A program made the translations under genes and the position numbers. Below are positions 1 through 12,600 of a stretch of 64,000 nucleotides of DNA, one piece after another. The notes beneath the pieces were generated by a model. The model did not search any database, was not told the DNA's origin, and worked only from the letters and a program-made list of their open reading frames with translations. The number at the start of each line of letters is the position of its first letter. The first letter of the stretch is position 1. Source of the stretch: Glossina fuscipes (lineage: Eukaryota; Arthropoda; Insecta; Diptera; Glossinidae); contig NW_023998456.1 of the NCBI RefSeq assembly GCF_014805625.2, forward strand, positions 171,638 to 235,637. Reading direction: 5' to 3'.

Positions 1-204
1 TTGCCGCGCTTATGTAAGCTTGAATCCCGTAAGTCCCATTACGCTGAGATTACAGTGCCTACTATTGGTCTTCCACAGAGTTTTATTTGAAATTAGTCTT
101 GGAAGTATTCAAGCCAAATATATACAACGACAAAATGCAACCATTTTGGAAATTCTCAAAAAAATATTATGAAAAAACATGTGAGGAAATTATATTCATC
201 TTCA

Positions 205-525
205 TCATCCGAATCTTTTGTACCCATCATCGTTATCTTGAAAAAGGCTAAAAGAAAGCAAAACGACTAAGTTATCGGACTCTAAAATATTGGAATTTAT
301 ATAGTGTACGTGGTTGCACTTTCTGAGTAAGCAGCAAAGATGTTCATAGTTCTTGTCGCATAGGAGTATGGGCATTGTTGACGCGTCCTTTGGTCCGCTT
401 CGCTTATTTTCAAATTCTTTTGCAAATTTATAGGCGATAATTTTATTTTTGCGAGTCGGAGGTACTACCCAGTTGGGCAAACGGGCAGACAGACACACGA
501 ACAGACGGACATGCTTGGTGCATTC
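205..525 (-). repeat. Rep-C fragment
   Basis: Contains the GACAGACGGACATGCTTG-type motif next to a tract (TTTTATTTTTGCGAGTCGGAG) that recurs in altered form near 850 and 22020. Open reading frames here are not considered genes. Confidence 0.45.
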
Positions 526-599
526 AGAAATTGAAACTGTCCAATATTGTATAGAGAAAAAAAAATTAAATTTTGATGGCCTGTAACATTGAGAAGGCG

Positions 600-985
600 C
601 GGTCTATTTATCTCATGCTTGTACTACCTGCAAAGCAATGTTCATCCAAACTTTTATACATTTGGCTGCTATAGTTTATGAGCAATGAGCAAATATCCAA
701 AATTTTTATATTTTTTCGAAAAACAGAGGTGAGAAATGTTCTACTTGGTAACCTTGGTAGGCGTGTCCTTCGACCGACCTGGGTCATTTCCAATACCACT
801 CTACGTGTAAGAGCTTTCAATATTTCTGCCAAATTTTAATTGTGTAGCTCCATTTTCGCAGTCGGGGGAATGTGTAAAACAAATACTGTACAGATGAACA
901 GACGGGCAGTCGGGCAGTCGGGTAGGCTGAAATCGATTCAGAATATGGTATTGTGGTGCTACTCAAAAGTTGTTCATTTGACTTT
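600..985. repeat. Rep-C copy
   Basis: Shares CTATAGTTTATGAGCAATGA and the later AACAGACGGGCAGTCGGGC block with the copy near 21.9-22.1 kb, in the same order. It is an unclassified interspersed element without a recognisable protein. Confidence 0.5.
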
Positions 986-1059
986 GAACAATTGCTTGAG
1001 CTTAATATCTTGCTGAGGATCAAGGTTTCATGCCTTGTATTACTTTTGTTTTTCCACAG

Positions 1060-1089
1060 CGCTGGCTTGCCCGCAACGACAGTCCAAAG
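1060..1089 (+). CDS. Candidate 30-nt plus-strand microexon
   Basis: Seen: the acceptor CTTTTGTTTTTCCACAG is followed by 30 GC-rich nt reading RWLARNDSPK and a GTACGG donor. The GC content contrasts with the flanks, but the donor is mediocre and no partner exon was found. A repeat edge is the main alternative. Confidence 0.15.
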
Positions 1090-1234
1090 GTACGGTTTAT
1101 GATGTTTCTTGTTTTATTTTATTTAATATCCGTCTAATTTTTATAAGCTTTTATAAAGGACGAGGTGTATAAATGTTTGTAACGCCCAGAAGGAAGCTCC
1201 AGAGAACTCATAAACTATAGATATTCGTAACCAG

Positions 1235-1244
1235 NNNNNNNNNN
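1235..1244. other. Assembly gap (10 N)
   Basis: Ten N characters. The flanks are A/T-rich repeat DNA, so sequence may be missing or collapsed here. Confidence 0.99.
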
Positions 1245-1270
1245 GAATAACGGTGATGGAAGTAAAAGAG

Positions 1271-1303
1271 CCGGTCACGACCGGATATAATTTTCTCACT
1301 TGT
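1271..1303 (+). repeat. Rep-B terminus (hairpin plus CTTG end)
   Basis: A perfect inverted repeat (CCGGTCACGACCGG, 6-bp stem) is followed by an AT-rich spacer and CACTTGTT. The same architecture occurs at 5.7, 24.6, 26.5 and 58.6 kb. Confidence 0.45.
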
Positions 1304-2361
1304 TATTATTTGAGTAACTATTTTCGTGTGCTATCTCAAATATCGTAAATCAAGATACCCGCATACCACTGAATAAGCCTCGAAAGTAGGTTTTTATAGA
1401 AATTTAGCGATTCATTCATTGTTATTTGGAAGCTCAATGCATAACAGATACGGGCTCGTTATAGACTGAATAAGAAAATATGACGACCAGCATTGTATCA
1501 AAAAAAAACTCGCAAAATTTGCAGCCGATCTTTGCCGCCGAAACGCCAATCAACCTTAAGTTCTAACTGGATGTGACCAATTTTTTGTCGCAGCAGGTCC
1601 ATAGAGTAGGTCCATGTCATTTTTATACCCTAAACACCTTGTCCTTCGGCGATGATTATAAAAAGTAAGTAAATAGATTAAAAGTTTTTTTTTTATTAAA
1701 TACCTGCAAAGCTTTATGATCCCGGCAAGTTTGCAATTGCTTACGCTCTTTGGACTTCATTACCCGGCTCATGCTGGAAAAAGTGAAAAAGAAGAAATGC
1801 AAAAATTATATATATTTTTTTTTTTTGTTACTTTCACATTTTTCTATTTTTGATCTTTTATTGCCCTTTAGCTTTATATTCAAGTCTGTCTGTAGTTTAT
1901 GGCTCCCATATATGTCTGACATTAACGCCGCCTGTACTAGCTATACATGTTTGAAACTGTGTTTGTGACTAGAGGCTCAGATTTGAGGACTTTCCCGTAG
2001 TCCGTTTAAAGTACCACATTTGAAAAATTTGTTAAAAATGGTTCCGAAGGCAGAATTTGAATTTGTTCAACTCAGTCGAAGGGTGTTTTCATGTAAATTC
2101 ATGAGGTGTGACGACATAGGATTCCAAATTTAACTATACTCTCATGTTAACCGCTTAAAAGAGCTCTATTAGGGTGATTACTGAGCTCTGCTAAGGGATC
2201 TATAAGTGTCTTTATTAGTTAAACTCGAATTCCTCTTCATGCCCTTACATCAATAGGCTTTCACCCGTATTTTAAAACTTTTACTATTTATTGAGGAACA
2301 TTGCTTCCCTCTATGTATATTTATAAAATATTTTCCATCATTTTCTACAACTTTGTGTCAA

Positions 2362-2945
2362 CATGTCAATGTCGTGTGGGAAGAACGATATTAATTTGGC
2401 AATGACCGACCCATTTTCGCATTTCTTCAACTTTGCTGAACCGCGTGCGAGTCAAACCATGCTACATCGATCTGAACAGTTGGCAATTAGAAGGCGCTGT
2501 GTGAGTAAGGTGGGTGTAGCAGAGCTTCCCATTGCTCTGCAGCAATGTAATCTTGGGCAACTCTTCCAACGCGTTATTTTCAGTCAATTTGCGAGGGTTT
2601 CGTTTCTTTTGGATCTTTCCCAGTGCATGTACACGTTCGAAAATAGTGTATTCGTCAATTGGTAAGCCATTCGAAAGTTCTTTGAGAATTTGGGCTGGGT
2701 CTTCGTCCAATAACTCTTGCAATTCCTTGTTTTCGAGCTTTATTGATCCTTCAAGCCGCTTTTTGTCATTGATATCAAAATCATCTTTTTTATAACCCAT
2801 TAAACCCAAAACCGACAATTGCGATATGATGGAGCGGCATCATCAATCACTTCTAAAAGTGTTCGATGGGCTTCGGCAGCAGATTTCTTCAAGTTAAACG
2901 ACAAAAGTAACGAACGCGGAAAATGCAACTTTGGGCCCTCCATGG
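2362..2945 (-). mobile_element. Decayed mariner relic with internal deletion
   Basis: Seen on the minus strand: an N-terminal DNA-binding region (SAAEAHRTLLEV, APSYRNC) gives way, after a shift, to DFDINDKKRLEGSIKL, a helix-turn-helix-like part (LQELLDEDPAQILKELSNGL then IQKKRNP) and ELTENNALEE. It then passes almost directly to the C-terminal motif PSNCQLFRSM and HGLTRTRFSKVEEMRKWV. The order matches mariner transposases, but the catalytic core between linker and C-terminus is missing, so it is inactive. The 118-codon ORF at 2462-2818 is part of this relic, not a host gene. Subfamily not assigned. Confidence 0.72.
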
Positions 2946-3528
2946 GTAGCGTGAGCATATGCTGAATAACTCAATACTATTGAATGGAAAACAGTTATTT
3001 TATGTAGAAGAAGGTCAAATTCATCGAATTTAACCGTTACGTACACTGGTATTTCCCAAGATAATTACATATGGATAACTGATACACCAACCGAACCCTA
3101 CACCAGTCGTGGTACGAGAGTCTATTACTCTAACCTACATCGCTTGTGGCACAAGGTAACATTCTTTTCTTGTTTGCTTCTTTTTTAATGGGCGTAGCCC
3201 TACAGTGAGGTCAAACCATCCTGTGACCGCTTTCGTGTTATCCTCAGATGGACCCTTAAGAATTCTTAATCTCAATCACCCGTCCTCCGTCCCCCGTCCC
3301 CGTACAAAAAAACAGCACATTTCTTTCAGTTTTCGGTGCCCATTTAACATGACCGCCAGGACGTCGCCTGGTGTAATTTCTACTTCCAGAGATCTGAAAT
3401 TCGCTTCTTAAACTTGCCAAAGCCGGACTCACGAAAACAGTGCGCTGCGCATTGTCATTAATGCCGTGGCACAGCGCGCATGCGTTATCTTCTCATAAGT
3501 TGAAATGGTGCCAATGGCTCGTGGTTGG

Positions 3529-3823
3529 GTATATTAAGTTTCTAAGGATGTATGCAACACCCGGAAGGACTTGAGATACACCCATCTTATGGCATATCGT
3601 CCGACTTAGAATCTGATTCGGTCTAGGCTTATTTGTCGGTCTTGTTTTCCTTTGTTCAGCCTGCAGGTCGCAATTTTTCAGATATTTCCATGAGATTTGT
3701 TAAACTGATATGTTTTGTTCTAAGGCTGAACGCTATTGAGGATTGATTAGAACACTTTTTCGGCGACTGCTAACTGTAGAGTGATGTAGGGTATATAGTG
3801 GTGCGCCGTGCCCCACTATAGCG
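3529..3823 (+). repeat. Rep-A copy
   Basis: Begins ATATTAAGTTTCTAAGGATG, passes through a GTCGGTCTTG-type pyrimidine block and a TTGAACGCTATTG-like core, and ends TGATGTAGGGTATATAGTGG ... CCCCACTATAGCG. This is one of the more complete copies. Confidence 0.6.
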
Positions 3824-5222
3824 TTTTTATTTGTTTTTTATTTTTGGTTTTTTTAGTTTCAAATCATGTATGCCGTAGGTGTCACATATAAATCGACTTC
3901 GATCTAAAAATATTTCATTACTTTGTTGGTTTAAGAAAAGTAAGTAAAAAAAAAAAAAAAAAAAAATGATATGCTTAAGAAATTTTCTGACCTTAAGGTA
4001 TATAATTTAAACACTTCCTAGAAATAAGATAAAGTGAACAGTAGAGTCAGTAAATGAAAGGAGAAAATCTGGCTAATGGAGAAATTCATGGAATGCATTC
4101 TTCGAATGCAGTGTAGCGCAGATGTGTGGTAAGTGTAAATCTTGGTAACGGTTGACTGAGATAGAATAAGCGAACAAAACAAAAAACAAGCCAAAGACTA
4201 AGAATTGTGGAAATTATTGCAATTACACAGAGGCCGCAAAAGCTAACTAACTGGAGCTAACGCTGGCTCTAATTTGGCCGGTAAAGCAAAATGAGATAAA
4301 GCAAGTTGGGTGAATGCGCGAGGGTCGGTCGTGATTGATGGTGTTTTCGAGGCAATTAATGGAGGAAAATGCAAAAAAAAATTTTACCACACACTGCAAC
4401 GAATTTTATGGCTGGCAGCCGACTGTTAAGCAAATGCAACTTCGAGTTCAAGGCATGTACAAACAAACATACAAATCGTAAACATAGCTGCTTACGGTTT
4501 TGCTTTTTTCGTTTTCGTTTTTCCTTCTCCTTTACTTCAGTTTTACAATTGAAAATTCTAGTACTTTTTGCATTTTGGGGCTTGAATTGGATCTGTGAAG
4601 CGTGATGTTGTGGCTTGAAAATGTTAATGACTAGGGAATGCATCCGCCGTTCGAGCCGATAATAGGCTGCTTGAGCTTAGTCAGCCTGTATTGTATGTAT
4701 TCGTGCGAAAATTTTATTATTTGTTGTATTTTATTGTTGTTTGTGTTTTACGTGTACATGTTATTTTTTGTATTTCTACCGTTTTGTTTGTAAAATTTTC
4801 TGATTTTGTGCTTGTGTTGTTGGCAGGTTAACGTGTTTTCCCTGCCTGTACGTTTTATTTGGCAGGCATTCAAATAAGTCTTTCCTTCTCTAACAACGAG
4901 AACGTATTCGTACACGTATATATACGTATATGTACATATGTACATATGTGCAGCATATGTACGTATGTTTGGGAAACGACACTTACACCAAGCATATTAG
5001 ATAATTCTGGAATTTGTTTTATCTATTTGTTGTTTTTTTTTTTGTTTTTGTTATTATTTTACAATAGAGTCACGCTTACAGAATTTGTTTTTTCGGTAAC
5101 TAATAGCACTTAACGAAAATGATCATGATCTTTGTTGATGCATGTGAGTGTGCTTGCTGGCATATCCATTTTGTTAGTGCGGATATAATAATCAATTTAC
5201 GAGAGCTTTAACCCTCCCAAAG

Positions 5223-5356
5223 CCTTACATGTTCCGGGAGCTTTTGTGTCCCACAGCCTTACATGTGCCAGGGTTTTTCATTTCCCGTGCTTTACATATG
5301 TCAGGACCTTATGTGTTCAAGTGTTTTACATATCCGAAGTCCTTAAATGTCGCGGG
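5223..5356 (+). repeat. Degenerate minisatellite, 17-bp unit x 8
   Basis: Eight consecutive units of 16-17 bp, such as CCTTACATGTTCCGGGA, GCTTTTGTGTCCCACAG, CCTTACATGTGCCAGGG, CTTTACATATGTCAGGA and TTTTACATATCCGAAG. Units are strongly diverged but keep a YCTTAYATGT core. Overlapping ORFs are by-products. Confidence 0.6.
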
Positions 5357-5734
5357 CCTTGGTCTCAGAGAGCTCTTAACGTTTTACAATTATGTAACTG
5401 TTCAACTCCGAATTGATTTAGGCTTGTCCATCCGTCCACCGAGTTGTGTTAAGGATCCTCCTTGACAAAAACATTGGAAGGTTTCGCGCGAAGGTTGGCG
5501 TTAAAAATGAACTACCTTGGCTAGAGCATCTGACACATATGACACAACAAGAAACCGAGAACACTCATGTTCGCGAAGGCAACAAAAGTTTAGGGTCTTG
5601 CTTATTACTCATAAATATCTCTATTTTGTGGAAATCTACAAAAATGGAGAAAAACGCGCCTAACCGAAATTTTAAAACATAGGAATTAATTTTTTTTTTT
5701 TTTTTGGTAAACTAAAGGTAATGGAGTTAAAGGA

Positions 5735-5750
5735 TTCGGCCATAGCCGAA
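5735..5750 (+). repeat. Rep-B-like hairpin
   Basis: TTCGGCCATAGCCGAA forms a near-perfect hairpin and is followed by TTGTTATTTGTTT. Confidence 0.4.
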
Positions 5751-6365
5751 CGCGATGTTGTTATTTGTTTATCTTCTTCAACTTGTTCTTTGAAAATAAA
5801 GTAAAATTATATTTAAAGTTTTATGTTTTATGTTTTAAAGAGTTGCTCAACGTCAGCGAAGGAAGGGAGAGGTGGACGAAATTGCCTTAAAATTCTATTT
5901 TGATTGATATATGCATATATGCATATATATATGTATGTGGTTATAAAGACTGTATAAAGTATCTGATAACATTTGTAAGTGTTTTAAGTGGAAGGACGAA
6001 TGTAGGATATTTTGGTAGCGAGTCTAAAAATGCTTGAAGTTCGAAAACTTGATATCATGGAAATCATAAAAGAAAGTTTTACCGCATTCTTGATGCATGC
6101 GAAAATGAAGTGTAATCGAAGTTTCAATGTTGATAGATAGATCTCTTAATTTATTGCTTGTATGGCAAAGTGGGTTTGGATTGAACACAGCCAGCTAGAC
6201 GCAGCGTGTTTACCGTTTAATAAAAGCAAGCAAGTTATAAATTAAGAAATAGATATTAAACAAGAATCCGTTTGGGATCTAAGCAAACTTTTGTTTTTGT
6301 TTTTCGAGCGATGGCATTAATAACATTGCTTTAACATAATTAATTTCAATTTTTTACTGACTTAC

Positions 6366-6418
6366 TTTTCCAATTGTTCGCGTAGTTCTTTCTCAAATGT
6401 TGGTGACCCGCATTGACT
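6366..6418 (-). CDS. 53-nt exon continuing the coiled coil of the same gene
   Basis: Seen: on the minus strand the acceptor is CTTTAATAATTGCAG and the donor is GAAAA|GTAAGTCAG. In phase 0 the exon reads SQCGSPTFEKELREQLEK, with the last codon split after two bases. Phase 0 is what the exon at 39964-40032 requires, and the peptide (charged, with Leu spacing) extends that coiled coil. The frame beginning at the third base has a stop; the other alternative stays open but gives a less protein-like peptide. The next exon must start with one base completing the Lys codon; I did not find it in 1-6365. Inference: part of the same transcript. Gene unknown. Confidence 0.65.
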
Positions 6419-9072
6419 CTGCAATTATTAAAGAAGAGGAAGAACAATATTAAAAATTTGTGAATATAAGGAAAAGTTGGAAAAAAACTACACTCACTTA
6501 TATATCATACATTTATTGTTACTTTACTATGTAATTATGTAATTGTTTGTGTTTATTGGCTGTGACAATGACAGCTGACAACATAATGTGACAGATTAAT
6601 ACATCAATTATTGTTGCAAAAGGCACACTTACATTGAACTATCCGAGCAGTCACATGTAAAGGCAATATTACAAAAAAAAAAAAAAAAAAAAATTAATAA
6701 AAAGACAGCACGAATAGTAATTGACTTTCTATAGCATTTTATCCTCACTTTGTAGGTCATCTTAACTTTAAGTTTTTTAATTCAAGTTTCATCCGATTAT
6801 TATTATTGGCATTATATATTATGTAACTAACAGGGATTTAAGGATTAACTAGCAAACGAACCCCTTACAAGCGAATAATCAATAAATAAATATTATCTGA
6901 ATGAAAGAGATCAACGCTTAAGGGAAGACCTTCGAGGTTGTTCCAAGTTTAGAGAAACACTCTGGTATCGTAAGTTAAAAAATGTTGCAGTTGCCAAGAT
7001 TGAACACTTCACCTAACACAGTATTTCATTTATTTCTTTTGAAAAATACGAAAAACCATTGCTCGTTACCATGTAAATGGAAATGTATTTCTCATAGGAA
7101 TCCTTTTATAGGAGGGACACCAAAGTCCAGTCCAAGTTGGGAAAGTGGGTAAGTAAGTTGTTGGTTTTTTGTCAACAACTTATAGCTCTTCGTCTGCTTG
7201 CTTCTAAAATCTTTCAAAAACAAACTTTGTTACCATAGAAGGGCTTACTTAGGCCTTTATATAGAAAACATCCTGGAAAATTGGCCCATGTATTCTGAAG
7301 ACACCAAAGCAAATTTTGATGTCAAATCACTTTTCCCTGGGACAATTTGCATCATAAAGTGTGCTAAGCATTAGATCTACATGTTGTATAAAATTTTATT
7401 TCTAGTAAGAACATTTGCACGGTAGTGTCATCCCTTCCAAAGTTACACTAATCATTGCAAATACCCTAAAAATGTATAAAGGTTTGCATGTAATGTTGTG
7501 TTGCATGAGAAGCATCGCAGTCAGGCAGGCGTCAGATGGACGGATGGACAGACAAGCTTAAATCAATGCTAATCGACCGATTAAATAATTTTCAATTTCA
7601 AATGTTCCTCCTGGCCAGTGTATCATCAGATTTCCGAAATGTAAATAGTAATCGCACACATAGAGAGATATTAGAGGGGCAGAGGGGCTGAAATACGAAG
7701 AAGCAGAATTGATATCTGTTTAGTTTGCCTATATGTTTTTAGGTGAATATAAGCGCAACTGTCTTTTTTTCCCGCCACGAGCTTTTTGAATAGATTGACT
7801 TTTGATGGTCGACTACCGCCGACGTACCAATTTCCATGCATCTATTAAAAAGACGTTACGAAAGAAATATTTAATATTTTAGTTTCTTTACATCATTTTA
7901 AAGCCACTTTAATATAGATCTATGTGGCTTTTAGAAAAATGTTTTAAATTTTGTAACATATATGAACTATGCTTGCAAATTCAACTATAACCTGATATGT
8001 TAGAGCCTCTACTTAGCTCTGTTAAATCAGTTGCTAAACATTCTTGCTGGTTAAACTCGAATTCATCTTCACATCCTTAAAATGATCCTGAGTGAGTCCT
8101 CACAAACTGAATAAATCTTTATCACAAATGACTTATGCCATAGTCAATGAGATGTTCTTAAATAAGCTGAAGTTCAGTTCTATTATAAAAAGAATACATT
8201 ATGAACTATGAACAGGAACTATTCGCGTACTTATTGCAGAATAATATATAATTGATTAATTTAAGAACTTATGCAATGTGAATTGCAGTATCGCATATGA
8301 CGCGTATGAAGTCTGTTTACATCTTGCATACATTTTACGCAACAGACGACTACCCTGGCCACTCTTTCAGATGTATAATGATTTTCGATATTCTGTATAT
8401 TGCAAGATAAAAGAATTTCGATCTGTAGAATTAAAAAAAGTGTGTTAGCTATAAGATTTATAAAACCATGTGCATAGCGAGGGAAAGCTACAAATAAAAA
8501 CCTCCGAATAAAGTTAAATATCGTTGACATGTAAAGTAGGTTATGTATTAGGTTTCACAAAAAATTGATTTACAAGAATCCTATCAGATAAGTGACGATT
8601 TAATTTCATCAATTTTGCTTGTAGTGGATTCACATTTGTTTTCTCGTGCAACTTTTCAATGAGAAAGTCCCGCAGCAAATTTAACATGATTTTCAATCAT
8701 TTATTGTGGCATGTTGGCAACATTTCAATGTGGATGAGAGCATAGTTATCATAAGAAAGTTAGAATAAGACAGAATCCCATCTACTCAGTATTCAGTTAA
8801 AAGTTTCGAGAGATTTCGAATTTTTGGGGCAGGGTCGTGTTTGTTTGTATCCTGCCGTATCAGTTTTAAAAATCCTTATCCGCCGAAGTCATCACAATAA
8901 TGATTAATGATAATGCAGATTGAAAAGTTGCTGTAAATATGTAGATAATGTGCATGGAGAAATAACATTTTTGCTGTAACGTTCTACATGAAAGTTGCTT
9001 TCGAGTACTACAGCCTACAATGTTTGCGATAAATGAAGTTTGTGCGAGTATGTGTAACTCCTAAAAAGATTT

Positions 9073-9350
9073 CGGATAGATCCGCCTTTTATTATGCCCG
9101 CTGATTCTGAATCGCTTTCTATGTTTGTCTGTCTGTCCCTTTGATCTTCTGAAACCTGTCCTTGTATTTTGGTGTTTAAACTATAGTTCGCCATTTTTGT
9201 GATATTTTCTTGAAATTTGGTACATTGGCGTGTTTTGGCCTACGGGCGAGCGCTATCGAAAGCGGTTTCGATTGGACCACTTTTTCGTTTACTTTCCATA
9301 CTGCAACTTATCTCGCAAACATAGCAAGGTTAGTGCTGTGGGGTATTTAA
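9073..9350 (+). repeat. Rep-A copy
   Basis: Carries GTCTGTCTGTCCC, then ATTTTCTTGAAATTTGGTAC, GGCGTGTTTTGGCC and GATTGGACCACTTTTTCG, and ends near GTGGGGTATTTAAAG. A SINE-like fragment follows. Confidence 0.6.
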
Positions 9351-9440
9351 AGACGGACGTGTTCTCTTTTTTTTGTTTTATATGATCAATCAACCAGGAG
9401 ATGTCCCCTAGAGAGAAACGAAGAGACGAAAGAGAAAGAG

Positions 9441-9605
9441 ACAGGGAAGCGCTCGCAGCCTAGAGGGTTTGTCTCCAATCAGTAAATGTTATGCCTTTAC
9501 CGGCTAAGCACTCACTATAGCTATGACTGCTAAAGTAAGCTCTACCGCCGTGAGCTTTGAACTCGCGTACACAGACTTGGTAGTCGCTACTCCTGCATAC
9601 TGGGT
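9441..9605 (-). repeat. SINE-like fragment
   Basis: CGCTCGCAGCCTAGAGGG, TTATGCCTTTACCGGC, CTACCGCCGTGAGCTTTGAA and GACTTGGTAGTCGCTAC recur in the copies at 31.0, 38.2, 47.9 and 55.2 kb. The reverse strand has a tRNA-like B box. The 70-codon ORF here is not a gene. Confidence 0.5.
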
Positions 9606-12600
9606 TCTTTTCGAGTAAAAAAGGACAAAAAGGCTCGCATCGTCTTGCTGCATTTTTAGCTTCATTTTCCATAAAAATTCAATTTATGCGGCCCTTTACG
9701 ATTTTTATAGCGAAACGAGTTCAATTATTTGGTCAACAAAACGAATTAAGAACTTTGGAAAGTTCTCTAAATTTCCTTTTCAAAATTCTATTTAAAAATG
9801 TTGCCCGCTCTAATAACATCTATGAAATATGTAATAAATTTACAAAATTAATTATTAAATATTCCGTTTGTTCAGGGGATTTTTGAAAATCCTTTTAAAA
9901 AATTTCAAAATTATGCTCATATGAATTTATGCACCGAACTGTATAGCCATTGCATTATGGCAAATCTATAGTTAAAAGGGGTTAATCACCCTCTGACTTT
10001 GCAATAGGTAATAGGCAGAGGAAGAATGGTGGTAGTTTTGCGACTAATAATCGCACCATTGGGTTTCGCAAAAGAGCCGTTGAACTGTTGCGGGTGTACA
10101 CTAAAGTAACGTAAAGTATACGCTCTCATCTGATATTGCGGGTAGCGTTGAGTGTTGGTCGCTATTTATTTTTTACTAAGCCAAAAAATATCACATTATC
10201 TCCCTTCGCATATATGCGCAGATATATGCATATAACGAACGTATATGAATGATGTTAAACATGTTGCTAAAAATTTGGTTGTTAATTTTCCAAACGCACA
10301 CACAATTGTTGTCGTTTGCAACTGTGTTTCTGTTTCTCTGGCCCCCTGGCCTGTCATCTCCCTCCCACATGTACACCCTTCAGTTTGTATTGTTTAACCA
10401 TCAATGTTACGTGCAGTACTTAAGGCAATCATCCCCTTTCTTTATTTTGTTATTATTATTATTTCTTATTCTTTTTTTAGTTGTGCTTACGCATGTCATA
10501 ATCTACTCGCGTTCTGTTTGCGATAGAAAAGATTCTAATTGAAATTCGCTTTCTTCGCTTTTTAATAAACTCTAATATGGCTACAAGAGGGGGAGATCAG
10601 TTTGTCTACACAATAGCGTTCATTAGGTCTACCAATATATATATGTATATATATATATACATGTATGTATCTGTTATAAATAATCACAAAGTATTAAAAC
10701 TTTTCACAATACCTGAAATTGATGTGATTTTCATGCCAAGGCATAATTAATATTATAATGGATTCCGTCAAAAAGGAAAAAAAAAAAAACAAAAAAAAAG
10801 CGAAAGCTTTTGTAATTTTTTCAAGGACTCTTTCATTTCCCCTTCTCTCACTTAAGTTCCATGAAATGATTAAATAGAATAAAAACTTTTACTTGTTTTG
10901 CAAACATTCGGTTCATACATACAAAATTTTGAGGTAACTTTTTTCTATAAAAAGAAAATGATTTTCAAAAATAAATAAATCATTTCACGTGAATATCTTT
11001 GGCAGTTAGGTCTTCTTCCGTTCATATTCACATATAACGAGCTATAGAGCTAGAGGAAATTAACTTAGGCAACGTTTTAAATCTATTTTATAGACTGGGA
11101 TAAACAACTCTCGTAAACATTTTTTGGAAATTTTGTCGAAATTATTCTGGGGTAAATAGAGCGGCAACATGCTATGTTTACTTAAGCGACTCATGTGCTC
11201 GACGTTACATTCACTTTTTTTTCTTTTTTTTTTTTCCTTGAGATATTCATCCTTCCGTTGTGCAAATATTATTTTACGAACATAATCTTTTTAGCTTTTC
11301 CATAGAGTCAATATTACTTTATTTGGATTCGCATCCCTGAGTCATTAATGATTAAAACTTAAGACGAGGCGAACTTGCATTTGTTCAGAGAACAATACGA
11401 CTTGTAAGATGATTGTACGGTTGCTTCTCCTTCCCAAAGGAGCAATACTCAGTTCATATGAGGTTTGTTCCTGTAGCGGCTCTATACATGTATATTCGTC
11501 GCTATGTTTTTAAAGCGAAAAAATAAGAAAACAGTCATAGACGCTTTAAAATAGGTGGTTGGGATAGGTGGATAGGTGATTTGCCTAGAGATCATGTACA
11601 TTCTTGGTATTGGTCAGATCAAATCGGAGTTAAATAAGAGATTTAATCGATACTGATAGTGCTTCTCTCTGCAAAAGAATTTTGGCAAAGTCTTCCGTCA
11701 AATTGTTTCCCTTACGGATGTTTTTTTTTAAAATAGATAATACATAAGGATAAGACTGAACTTTACGATCTTAAAATGTCAAAGTTCTATCAAAAAACAT
11801 CCAAAAAGGCCGTTTAACCGATGTTCGTGTTGTCAGTAATGGATAAAAATTTCCAAGACTCTGTGCATGTTACATCGTTCACTAGAGATGTTTGCGTTCG
11901 TGTCCAATCTCTGTTATAAGTGAATAAGACGAACGTGCAATGTTCCAAATTCTTCGGAATTTCGGGTGCTATCTCTAGGAATTTCGGACGCGAACACAAT
12001 GTACACGTTTGACAAAGCGTTTTAGTAAGGCTGTCATGTTGTTAGCAATTTGAATGGGACTGGGAAGCGATCACCGACATCCGATTTCGAACATGTCGCT
12101 GCAACTAAAACAAGGCCCCTTGAGAAGCATAATTTGTGAGTTTAGTAATTTAAGACGGACGTACCTTTCATTATTCCTATCGATTCAGAGTCATTTTCCG
12201 AATCATTTCAATTTAAGTTTGTTTGTCCGTCTGGACAATGGTTGTATTTTTGTGCCCTATTGACAGAAGGCAAGTTTGTAGACATTTTGCAACAATTTGC
12301 TGCAATAACATAATTTGGCTCAACGACAAAATATTGCTAGAAATTAATCTTTTATCATAAAAGGCTTTTACGACATATAAAATATATTACAAACCGGATA
12401 AAATTTAAATATAGGGATCAGGTTTGCCTATTTTTTTGACTCCATCTCATATAATGATTCTCAAAAAAATAAGCTTTTGCAGGGCAACAAAGTTCCTTTT
12501 TTTGTATCTCATGACGGAAAAAGGTGAAGAAAAACGAGCTTTTAATACGTTCCCACTCACAAGGACTCCACTGAAGAATTGTATTATGGCAAATGATGCA

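Larger units (their letters stand above)
1..6365. other. Downstream intron or flank of the minus-strand gene
   Basis: The exon at 6366-6418 ends inside a codon, so the gene must continue into this stretch or beyond it. I did not find the next exon. The stretch holds Rep-C fragments, an assembly gap, a mariner relic, one Rep-A copy, a 17-bp degenerate minisatellite and a Rep-B-like hairpin. 3830-5220 is A/T-rich with no interpretable feature. Confidence 0.45.
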
